Positions 9,969 to 20,931 of a DNA stretch of 64,000 nucleotides are shown in pieces (positions within the stretch are counted from its first letter, which is position 1; each line of letters begins with the position of its first letter). This DNA comes from Amphibacillus marinus (lineage in GTDB: Bacteria; Bacillota; Bacilli; Bacillales; Amphibacillaceae). The notes below the pieces were generated by a model. The model did no database searches and was not told where the DNA came from. It was given only the letters and a program-made list of their open reading frames with translations. Made by a program: the position numbers and the translations under genes. Where the stretch lies: contig NZ_FODJ01000001.1 in the NCBI RefSeq assembly GCF_900110345.1, positions 682,001 to 746,000 on the forward strand. Reading direction: 5' to 3'.

Positions 9969-10015
9969 ACGAAAACGTTTATAGGATGCGCTGCATCTCT
10001 AGTCAATGCTTTCGT
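9969..10015 (-). terminator. Possible terminator of the GH88 operon
   Basis: Minus strand: outer arms ACGAAA (10010-10015) and TTTCGT (9969-9974), inner arms GATGC/GCATC (9993-9997 and 9984-9988), followed by TGCTTTTTACTTT. The structure is loose but sits 25 bases past the GH88 stop. Confidence 0.4.
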
Positions 10016-10039
10016 CACTCTCTTATTCCTCATTACCAA

Positions 10040-11167
10040 TCACTTCTCATACCAAAAGCCTCGATAGTCCTTTGTTAATCGTAGTAACGCTTCAAGAAAG
10101 AAGTAATCACCCCAGATTGTGAAATCATCTGGTGATTTATTCTCTCTCACACTATATGAGCCATGATCCAGTAACCCCTCAGCATCATCAGGAGTCTGAT
10201 AATCGTTTATAAGTGTCTCCATTGATTCGGTTAATACCTGCTCAATCGACCCCCGATCTGGGTGCTCACTTGGTAGAATATCTAATAACTCATGAAAACC
10301 ACAAGCAGCTATCGCAGAAGCAGAGCTATCTGGTTTAATGTCAGCATTTATCGGTGCGTCAAAATCCCAATAAGCAACTTTGTTACTTGGAAGATGCTTA
10401 ATAAAATAACGCGTAGCCCGCAATGACGTTTCTAAATGGGCAGGGTCCTTGGTGTAATGATAAGCCAGAGCAAAGCCGTAAATTGCCCAAGCTTGTCCAC
10501 GCGTCCAGGTTGAACCATCTTGATACCCCTGTTGCGTTGCCCCACCTATAGGTTGACCATTGTCCTGATTAAAATAGAACGTATGATACGAAGAATCATC
10601 ACCACGCATGAGATAACGTCTGGCCAGTTCAACAAATTGAGTAGCAACATTTTTGTATCGGCGATTGCCGGTTTGCTCACTCGCCCAAAAAAGTAACGGC
10701 ATATTCATTAAACAATCAATAATAATACGACCACCTTGAGTTGAATCTTTGAGGGGTCCCCAAGCTTGGATGATCCCAATATCCTCACGATAACGCTTCA
10801 TGAGTCGATCAGCCGCTCTTAACCCTTCCGCTTTAACATTAGCCCCCCCTTCAATCATCGCCTGTGCAACAACTGATGGTGTATACAAAAAACCAATATC
10901 ATGTGTATCAAGTCCATGGTTTCTCTCTAGACGCTCACGCATTAAGTCCGTTGTTCTTACTGCTGCTTTATAAAAATCTTGATCTTTAGAATATTGATAG
11001 CTTAGCCACAAAATTCCACTCCAAAAACCATTCGTCCAATTGGTATTTGGATTTAGTTGATAGCTACCATTCAAGCTTGTGTGCGGGAATTCATCGCCAA
11101 ATCGGCTAATATTTTGTTTGGTTTTGTCAAGTAAACGATCTATTACTAACTGATAAGTTTTTGTCAT
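10040..11167 (-). CDS. Unsaturated glucuronyl hydrolase, GH88 family
   Basis: 375 residues, ATG after AAGGAGCTG. The (alpha/alpha)6 fold is suggested by GFWSGILWLSYQY, HDIGFLYTPS and DGSTWTRGQAWAIYG. The two catalytic aspartates of GH88 correspond to D90 (HDIGFLY) and D151 (RIIIDCLMNM). The enzyme hydrates and removes the 4,5-unsaturated uronic acid left at the non-reducing end by a polysaccharide lyase. There is no signal peptide, so it acts in the cytosol on imported oligosaccharides. It is last in the lacZ-heparinase-DUF2264-GH88 unit, 18 bases after the preceding stop. GH105 is a related alternative but the motifs favour GH88. Confidence 0.9.
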   Translation of the reverse strand: MTKTYQLVIDRLLDKTKQNISRFGDEFPHTSLNGSYQLNPNTNWTNGFWSGILWLSYQYSKDQDFYKAAVRTTDLMRERLERNHGLDTHDIGFLYTPSVVAQAMIEGGANVKAEGLRAADRLMKRYREDIGIIQAWGPLKDSTQGGRIIIDCLMNMPLLFWASEQTGNRRYKNVATQFVELARRYLMRGDDSSYHTFYFNQDNGQPIGGATQQGYQDGSTWTRGQAWAIYGFALAYHYTKDPAHLETSLRATRYFIKHLPSNKVAYWDFDAPINADIKPDSSASAIAACGFHELLDILPSEHPDRGSIEQVLTESMETLINDYQTPDDAEGLLDHGSYSVRENKSPDDFTIWGDYFFLEALLRLTKDYRGFWYEK

Positions 11168-11185
11168 ATTTACAGCTCCTTGCTC

Positions 11186-13009
11186 TTATTTAAAACTGTT
11201 TAAGAAATTCAACTCAATAATATTGTTATTAAGAAGTAATTGCTTTTCTTTAATTAAACGGGGAACTTCTTGATCAACACCATTTGGGTTCGGGTCGCCA
11301 AAGAAACCATGAACAAGCCAATGCTCGCCACACGCTAAATCCCCGCCTACATAAGGAAGCACTGTATTCGTAGCAACTAAATTAGTGTTACTATTTGGCT
11401 GGAGATATTGACTTTGACCAGCACCGCTTATTGAGGTAGCGCCAACTAGTCCCGTAGCTGACTGCAAATAATAAGCTTGACTAACCTCTGTCTGCTTAAA
11501 AGTAGCACTTATACCAGTGCCGAGTGCATAGCCACCATCAGCAAAACGAATCTGACGATTATTTTTTATACAGTGAATGCGGACATGCCATGGTAAGCCA
11601 GGGATAATCCATGTTTGAATGGTGACATCTGGCCAAGGCTGCCACTTCATATACAAATACAATTCTGTATATGTCTTTTCGATCACTTGACGTTTTACCC
11701 TAAAGTACTCATCCTGTTCACTTACAGCAAGCATAGAATCAAACGCACCTTGAGCTAAAGTCCATTCTGATTTCGGAACACTAAAAGCAAAATGGGTAGA
11801 ATAACTAAACTTCTCATACTTAGCAGCCGTATGCGTATGATAGTTTGTATGATGATATCCACTTGGAAACAGAACAACATGCTTTAGATCCTCTGATCGA
11901 ACAATGGTCTGTTCAGCTATTTGATCAACATGAAGACCAGCTTCAACTGGTAAAGAAGCCACTGGAAGCTGCCAAAAAGGATGTTCATCAGGTAACGCTA
12001 GAATTAAAAAGCTTTTTAGTGCCCAGTAGGGTGATCCTGGTCCATTATAATTCTCACTCATTGTTAAATTGGGGTATGTGTAGCCAACTGATAAGGTACC
12101 ATCTCCATTTAGAAGTGGTTGCTCAAACCAATATTGAAAGTGGCTGGTAATTAACCCCTTGATCCACGGTAAGTCGGTAGCGTCAACGTCAGCATAAATA
12201 TAAGCCGTAAAGAAGGCAATTTGACTAAAGCGATAGGTAAGGCTCCGCCCATATGGAATTGCTTGCCCCTCGGTCGAGAACCAATTAACAAAGGTCTGGG
12301 CAAACTTCTTGGCACGCTTTTTATAGCGTAACGCCCGTTCAGGATCTTCGTTTTCCATTACCTGCGCGTATATTAAACTATAAAAGTGAATAGCAAACGG
12401 CGTGTAGTAGTCAATATGAGCATCAATACCGTCCTTATACCAGCCCTCGGCTAAATAAAAATCTTCTATTCTTGCTAGATTAATCTCAATAGTCGATTGG
12501 CTATAAGCAACACCAATTTGCTTTAAACCTAGATTGACAAGTACAGCAAAGAACAGCCAATTACAATCATGTGCTTTCACCTTATTAACCTGCGAAAGCC
12601 ATGCTACTAAACGCTCTCTTTCTTCAACAGATAATGCTGACCAAAAATAATCTGGGGCCAAAATAAGGCCATAACCGATTGCTGCCATCTCGACAATAAG
12701 CTGATCATAATCAGTAACCTCCCCCCAATAATTTGGATGACTTGGGTTGGTCCCATTCCGTATACCTTCTATTAATCTTGTTGCGTGCTTGTGATCGCCT
12801 CCACCGGAAAGCAAAGGTACTACCCCCCATAAAACGCGCAGAAATGCTTCAATGCCAATCGTTTTTCTCGTATGTCCAGCTCCAGTTGCAATGAGATTGA
12901 TTGATGTGCAATCTTCTGCGTAATAACGTTTTAGCGGGTTAAGAAGTTTAATTAGAGCATCCTGGTAATCTTGTTTCGTTTCAAATTTATGGTTATCCAA
13001 GCTAAACAT
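11186..13009 (-). CDS. DUF2264 family protein
   Basis: About 607 residues from the ATG at 13009, which overlaps the upstream stop by eight bases (ATGTTTAG); a TTG at 13024 is less likely. The N-terminal 370 residues match the DUF2264 pattern (NPLKRYY, RKTIGIEAFLRVLWG, NYWGEVTDYDQLIVEM, HDCNWLFFAVL, DGIDAHIDYYTPFAIHFY), an alpha-toroid-like fold rich in aromatics. The C-terminal part looks like a beta-sandwich. No signal peptide is present. I know of no firm reaction for the family. Its place between a heparinase-type lyase and GH88 suggests a lyase or hydrolase acting on uronic-acid oligosaccharides. Confidence 0.85.
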   Translation of the reverse strand: MFSLDNHKFETKQDYQDALIKLLNPLKRYYAEDCTSINLIATGAGHTRKTIGIEAFLRVLWGVVPLLSGGGDHKHATRLIEGIRNGTNPSHPNYWGEVTDYDQLIVEMAAIGYGLILAPDYFWSALSVEERERLVAWLSQVNKVKAHDCNWLFFAVLVNLGLKQIGVAYSQSTIEINLARIEDFYLAEGWYKDGIDAHIDYYTPFAIHFYSLIYAQVMENEDPERALRYKKRAKKFAQTFVNWFSTEGQAIPYGRSLTYRFSQIAFFTAYIYADVDATDLPWIKGLITSHFQYWFEQPLLNGDGTLSVGYTYPNLTMSENYNGPGSPYWALKSFLILALPDEHPFWQLPVASLPVEAGLHVDQIAEQTIVRSEDLKHVVLFPSGYHHTNYHTHTAAKYEKFSYSTHFAFSVPKSEWTLAQGAFDSMLAVSEQDEYFRVKRQVIEKTYTELYLYMKWQPWPDVTIQTWIIPGLPWHVRIHCIKNNRQIRFADGGYALGTGISATFKQTEVSQAYYLQSATGLVGATSISGAGQSQYLQPNSNTNLVATNTVLPYVGGDLACGEHWLVHGFFGDPNPNGVDQEVPRLIKEKQLLLNNNIIELNFLNSFK

Positions 13010-14711
13010 CCTCTCTATCCTCAATGGTAAATGTAGTCGTTAACGTAACCGCTTTGCCTGCTAATTGCGTAAATGATTTTAACAAGAGTGCCTTTTGCTC
13101 CACTCCGAAGTGATCCACGTACTGCAATGGTTCTATTTGATAATCACTTTTCTGCTCAGCCAGTTGAAAGGATACATTAAAGCCTTGCCCTTTTAAAATT
13201 GATCGATTCTCATCAACTTCTAACGGAGCGCAGATAAATCTTTGTTCTATATTGTGATTACCTATCTTAAAGTGGAAGCAATCCGTTACCGTTAGTCGTA
13301 ATTGCTCAGGTACTACCTGAAATGTCCGGTGATAACAAAGTAAATCGGTTACATCATAGGCAGTAGTTAAGTCATAAGTAACCGTTTGGGCTTCAGCACA
13401 TCGTTTCAGCAATGCCGTTGCCTTTTTTCCAGCTCGTTGGCTTTGTCCAGAAATAATTGGAACCGAATGGCCTTGTGATGATGTCTGGATAAACCGATAA
13501 CGATTACTGGAAAAATAGGACTGTGAATATTGCCCTGCTCCGAGGTCAATAAATACCGGTTCACCGTTATAATGAAGGATAAAATGGCCCAAATCATTAT
13601 GATTATGCGGTTCACTATTATGGCCACCCTTACAGGCAAACTTGAACCTTGATTCGTTACTAATAAAAGCTTGGGCATCGCTCAGGACTGTTGTATGTGG
13701 CTGCCAACCTGTGGCTTGATTGGCCTCAGCTTTCCATAGTAATTGCCGATACGCCTGTGGCCATCTCCCACAATGATCCACGAGTCCCGCTATCGCTACC
13801 TCACCAGTGGGAAGCTGAATGTCATTAGGAAAGCGTTTGTTATAAAATACGGCTAAATCAAAGGCTGGCTCTATTTGTGCCGGAGCGTCAGCAAAATTGA
13901 TAACATGCCTATCACTTAAGTACATTTTTTGTTGATAACTTGCAATCGCTTTAATTTTCTTAGCTGAAAATAGATTGACTTTGCCATTCGTTTGCTGAAA
14001 AAGCATATCTGCAAAATAAGTAAAATAACGAAAGCCATACTGCCAATACTGCATGCCTTCTAAACAAGCGCCATCATCACCAAAGGCTGCCACGTAATAG
14101 CCTAAAGCTGTTTTTACGCGCTCAATAACCTCATGCTGTTCATCACCTGCAAGTAAATAGAGGGCAACCATACCAATTGAGCCCGCACATACTGGGGTCC
14201 AATTATCCGCTGACCTTTCCCAATGAAAGTGGTCCCTATCCAAAAATGGCTTAATAATACGTTCATTGATGACTGCCTTAACCATATTTTGCACCGGTAC
14301 AGCAAGCTGCTCCTTGAAAAGCGTAATGAGCTCAGCTAAAGAAAACGCTGTTTCACAGGCAAACAAATCGAGTGTATACCCCTTCTTAACGGCATTCTCT
14401 TCTCTATCTTTTTCAATATGCGCAGGTAAACACCAGGTAAACTCATGACAAATTGAAAAGATAATATTCTCAAGTTCTGCTTTTAACCCTAAATCTTCTG
14501 CTTGATTAAGCAATAAAATACCCAAATATGTTAAGCGCTTTCTTTTAGTGAAATAGATCGACTCATAATGTGTTCGATTGCCCGTCATAAAAAATTCGTT
14601 ATACGTTTGATAATCAGCATCTTGGATAATTGGTAACTGACGATATGCTAGCCGAACATGCTCTACTTGTTGCCGAAAACGCTGATCCTTTGTCAATTGA
14701 AATAAAGCCAC
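13002..14711 (-). CDS. Heparinase II/III-like polysaccharide lyase family protein
   Basis: 569 residues, GTG start about ten bases after AAGGAAGGTG. The first half is an alpha-helical toroid; the second half carries the heparinase II/III C-terminal beta domain with EPHNHNDLGHF and PVFIDLGAGQYS near residues 370-400, containing the conserved His/Asn and Asp. Family members cleave uronic-acid-containing chains by beta-elimination and produce the unsaturated ends that GH88 removes. There is no signal peptide, so it would act on imported oligosaccharides. It overlaps the DUF2264 gene by eight bases, implying coupled translation. The exact PL family cannot be set from sequence reading. Confidence 0.85.
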   Translation of the reverse strand: MALFQLTKDQRFRQQVEHVRLAYRQLPIIQDADYQTYNEFFMTGNRTHYESIYFTKRKRLTYLGILLLNQAEDLGLKAELENIIFSICHEFTWCLPAHIEKDREENAVKKGYTLDLFACETAFSLAELITLFKEQLAVPVQNMVKAVINERIIKPFLDRDHFHWERSADNWTPVCAGSIGMVALYLLAGDEQHEVIERVKTALGYYVAAFGDDGACLEGMQYWQYGFRYFTYFADMLFQQTNGKVNLFSAKKIKAIASYQQKMYLSDRHVINFADAPAQIEPAFDLAVFYNKRFPNDIQLPTGEVAIAGLVDHCGRWPQAYRQLLWKAEANQATGWQPHTTVLSDAQAFISNESRFKFACKGGHNSEPHNHNDLGHFILHYNGEPVFIDLGAGQYSQSYFSSNRYRFIQTSSQGHSVPIISGQSQRAGKKATALLKRCAEAQTVTYDLTTAYDVTDLLCYHRTFQVVPEQLRLTVTDCFHFKIGNHNIEQRFICAPLEVDENRSILKGQGFNVSFQLAEQKSDYQIEPLQYVDHFGVEQKALLLKSFTQLAGKAVTLTTTFTIEDREDV

Positions 14712-14736
14712 GCCTTGTTCGCACCTTCCTTATGCA

Positions 14737-14775
14737 GAAAAGACGTACAGACAGAAATTTGCTGCACGTCTTTTT
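14737..14775. terminator. Hairpin between lacZ and the heparinase-like gene
   Basis: AAAAGACGTACAGACA (14738-14753) pairs imperfectly with TGCTGCACGTCTTTT (14760-14774). Only four T's follow on the minus strand, so read-through from lacZ into the lyase genes is likely; no separate promoter fits in the 68-base gap. Confidence 0.55.
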
Positions 14776-14779
14776 TATT

Positions 14780-17933
<3,154 letters not shown>

Positions 17934-17939
17934 GGTTTG

Positions 17940-17968
17940 ATTTTACTTTCTACACACATAATAGTCAA
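17940..17968 (-). promoter_or_regulatory. Sigma-A promoter of the lacZ operon
   Basis: Minus strand: TTGACT (17963-17968), 17-base spacer, TAAAAT (17940-17945), about 45 bases before the lacZ start. The rest of the lacZ/GH43 intergenic DNA (to 18215) is AT-rich with no ORF. Confidence 0.75.
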
Positions 17969-18214
17969 TAAATTTAACTTATTATTTTACTTATTTTTAC
18001 CTAGGTTATTAAGGTTGTTAAGATTGAGTTTTATTTTAAGCAGACACAAGTGAGAACATTTAAATAATAGACAGTAAGTTGTTTTTTCAAGGATTCCCTT
18101 AAAAAAAACTATATTATTATCATTTTATTCAAACTCAGATCCCTTTCCAAAAAACCTTCATTATATAAATAATTAACTAAAATTTACTTGACTTTTTATC
18201 TTAATAAAATAAAC

Positions 18215-18235
18215 TATAGTTGATAGCGCTTTCAT
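18215..18235 (+). promoter_or_regulatory. Promoter -10 and perfect cre of the secreted GH43-like gene
   Basis: TATAGT (18215-18220) is a likely -10; a TTGACT at 18188-18193 is 21 bases away, too far for an ideal pair. TTGATAGCGCTTTCAT (18220-18235) matches every defined position of the cre consensus, so CcpA repression by preferred sugars is expected. Confidence 0.65.
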
Positions 18236-18299
18236 ATTTTTAGCAAAGGAGGACTTTATTAGAATTTGTAACGCATTAAATAAGTAAAGGAGACATTTC

Positions 18300-20756
18300 A
18301 TGACTAAAAGAACATCTGTTAAATTTGTCAGTATCTTATTGTTTTCTTTGGTACTTCTTCAACTTTCATTTACTATTTTCACAAAAGCTCAAGCAAATGA
18401 AGCTACCACACTTTATTATGTAAATGCTGGGACGCCTAGTCCTGACGACATCCATGATGGCGAGGTGTTAGGCAGTTACACCAGTGCTACCGATCAAAGC
18501 TTCGGTGCCGACCCCGTTACAGGTAAAGAATGGGGGCGTGTCACAACCACTGTTGCACCATCAGTTGCATCTCCTGCTAGTAAATGGGATTCATTACTTT
18601 ACTATAATGGCCCGCAAACACGCGACAAGCATATTGAATATCAGTTTGAACTACCTGCTGGTGTTTACGACTTCACATTTGGGTTTAAAAATCCTTGGAG
18701 TGGTCGCAACGTCAACATCATTGTTGATGATACCAACTTGGCTAATGGCGAGTTAAACATTGGCTCTTATAATGAACAAGTGGAACATAGCTATCAAGCA
18801 ATTTCCTTTGATGGCGGTCTATTATCAGTTAAAATTCAAGGACCTAGTCAAGCTAATTTAACTGTGTACAACGATCCTTTAATTAATTTCATAACGATAA
18901 AACAACATGAGCCGATTCCGCTGACTCGGTTAATTGATGCGTTAAACCAAGCAGATGAGATTATCCCGAGCCAGTACACTGCTACAAGTATCGAACGCTT
19001 ACTAGTGGCAATTGAGACAGGTGAAGGTCTTGTTCACCTGATTGAGAATGGCGACATTACCATTGAAGAAGCGCAACATGAATTGCACCAAGCAATTCAA
19101 CTTATTTTACAAGCAATTAATCAGTTAGTTGAGCGCGAACAAATTGGAATTGGTCTATCTCCTTTTATCATTAATGAAACAGCAGCAATTGTTAATCAAG
19201 TCAATGTAACTTGGAATCCTGTAGCCGATACTGAACAGTATATTCTATACCACAGCATTAATGAACAGGGTCCGTTTGAATCTGTTTATCAAGGTACGGC
19301 ATTGACAACCGCATTATATGATTTAGACATGACAACTCATTACTTTAAGGTGCAAGCAGTAGATCAAGCAAATCGTTATGTAGAATCTGAGCTTATCTCG
19401 TTCACACCTTTTCAAGTCCCAGACGACGTTGGCTATTTTCACAATAATGAAGAGGGTGGCTTTATCGGCGACCTAGGCCCTTGGGGAATCTACCATGAAG
19501 GAACCTATTATAGCTATCGACAGGAAAACGATCAAAATGGCTTTAAAGCTATTAATCTCTATGTTTCCGATGATGGAATCAATTGGAGTTTTGACAAAGC
19601 TGTATTAGATCGCGATACGCATCCCGATTTGGCAGCTGCAAATTTAGAGTCAGGAACCGTTCAATTAAACCCGAATACTGGTAAAATTGTTGGTTGGTAT
19701 CATTACGAGAATAACGTTGACTACTCGCTAGCACGGTTAGCAGTCGCATCCGGGGCACCTGGTGAAGCATGGGACTATCACGGCAGCTTTAGACCGAATG
19801 GAAACGAATCACGAGACAAAGCTTATTTCATTGATGATGATGGCACAGGCTACATTATGTCCTCCGCTAATATGAATGCTGACTTTATTCTTTATCGTTT
19901 AACACCAGATCATATTGAAATAGAAGAAGAAGTTACGACCCTATTTGAAGGCTTACACCGTGAAGGACCAGGCGTTTCAAAATATGGTGATTACTACTAT
20001 ATTTTCACTTCTGGTGCAGCTGGATGGTACCCAACGCAAGCGATGTATGCTTCAGCGCCATCGATTGAAGGGCCGTGGTCAGAATTACGTTTAATCGGTA
20101 ACAAAAATACGTTTAGCGGTCAATCTGGTCATACCAATCTTATTGAGGGCACTGAACAAACTACACATATTATGAATGCTTATCGTTGGATGCATGGCTG
20201 GGCACAAAATCCTGGTGGCGCACGGGACCGTTGGCTTCCGATTTCAATGCATAAAGGATTTGCTTTTTATGACTATTATGAGAAAGTATTTGCCTCAGGA
20301 TCAACGGGCTATGTCTTTGGCTACCAAGATGGCAAACTATTATCAACTAACAAGCCTGCTAGTGCCTCCTCCCAATTAGATGACGCGCTAGCAAGTAATG
20401 CAAATGATGGAAACTATCAATCAAGCTGGGTCGCTTCAAGCAATAGCTGGCCAGCATGGTGGATGGTTGACTTAGAAGATGTTTATCAAATTAATCAAGT
20501 ACAAATATCTTGGTTCTTATTTAATGGCTCCGAAGCCGTTCATCTCTATCATATTGAAGCAAGTGAAGATGGTGAGAATTTTGACGTTATTTTTGACGGC
20601 ACAGACAATAAAAATTATGGTTTTACCTCGGATTCAGTTAATGCAACAGCACGCTATATTCGGATCAGACTTATTGATGCTAATCTGCATAATAATCCGA
20701 ACAACTGGTACACACCACAACTTTCAGAAGTTAAAGTTTTTGGAGATGCATTGTAA
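18300..20756 (+). CDS. Secreted multidomain glycosidase: GH43-like propeller with F5/8C domain
   Basis: 818 residues, ATG after AAAGGAGACATTTC. Signal peptide of about 33 residues (cleavage near AQA-NEA). Then a beta-sandwich resembling carbohydrate-binding modules (about 40-205), a helical linker (210-285), a fibronectin III-like domain (about 290-385), a GH43-like beta-propeller (about 395-680) with EGPGVSKYGDYYYIFTSG and AGWYPTQAMYAS, and a C-terminal F5/8 type C (discoidin) domain (about 690-818). The EGPG..YYYIFTSG pattern resembles exo-beta-1,3-galactanase-type GH43 enzymes. It is the only clearly exported glycosidase in the locus, so probably acts on the intact polymer. The subfamily is uncertain. 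Confidence 0.82.
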   Translation: MTKRTSVKFVSILLFSLVLLQLSFTIFTKAQANEATTLYYVNAGTPSPDDIHDGEVLGSYTSATDQSFGADPVTGKEWGRVTTTVAPSVASPASKWDSLLYYNGPQTRDKHIEYQFELPAGVYDFTFGFKNPWSGRNVNIIVDDTNLANGELNIGSYNEQVEHSYQAISFDGGLLSVKIQGPSQANLTVYNDPLINFITIKQHEPIPLTRLIDALNQADEIIPSQYTATSIERLLVAIETGEGLVHLIENGDITIEEAQHELHQAIQLILQAINQLVEREQIGIGLSPFIINETAAIVNQVNVTWNPVADTEQYILYHSINEQGPFESVYQGTALTTALYDLDMTTHYFKVQAVDQANRYVESELISFTPFQVPDDVGYFHNNEEGGFIGDLGPWGIYHEGTYYSYRQENDQNGFKAINLYVSDDGINWSFDKAVLDRDTHPDLAAANLESGTVQLNPNTGKIVGWYHYENNVDYSLARLAVASGAPGEAWDYHGSFRPNGNESRDKAYFIDDDGTGYIMSSANMNADFILYRLTPDHIEIEEEVTTLFEGLHREGPGVSKYGDYYYIFTSGAAGWYPTQAMYASAPSIEGPWSELRLIGNKNTFSGQSGHTNLIEGTEQTTHIMNAYRWMHGWAQNPGGARDRWLPISMHKGFAFYDYYEKVFASGSTGYVFGYQDGKLLSTNKPASASSQLDDALASNANDGNYQSSWVASSNSWPAWWMVDLEDVYQINQVQISWFLFNGSEAVHLYHIEASEDGENFDVIFDGTDNKNYGFTSDSVNATARYIRIRLIDANLHNNPNNWYTPQLSEVKVFGDAL

Positions 20757-20887
20757 AAAAGTAATGGTTAAAAAAGCGTTTCTACTTGTTTTTCGCTAAA
20801 GGAAATAAGTGGTAGACTAAAGAGCGTTACAATTGCACTGCCTGACATGCAGTAACCTCTTTCACAATTTTTATAGCTAATAAGCAA

Positions 20888-20931
20888 AAAGCACCAGCAT
20901 CAATTACAGACAATCGATGCTGGCGCTTTAT
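20888..20931. terminator. Bidirectional terminator between convergent genes
   Basis: AAAGCACCAGCATC (20888-20901) pairs with GATGCTGGCGCTTT (20916-20929), with A-rich and T-rich flanks. It ends both the plus-strand GH43-like gene and the 12-gene minus-strand operon. Confidence 0.85.

Noticed and set aside
9966-9985. cre site near the end of the GH88 gene
   Set aside because: ACGAAAACGTTTATA lacks the required TG and CA ends and lies downstream of the operon.
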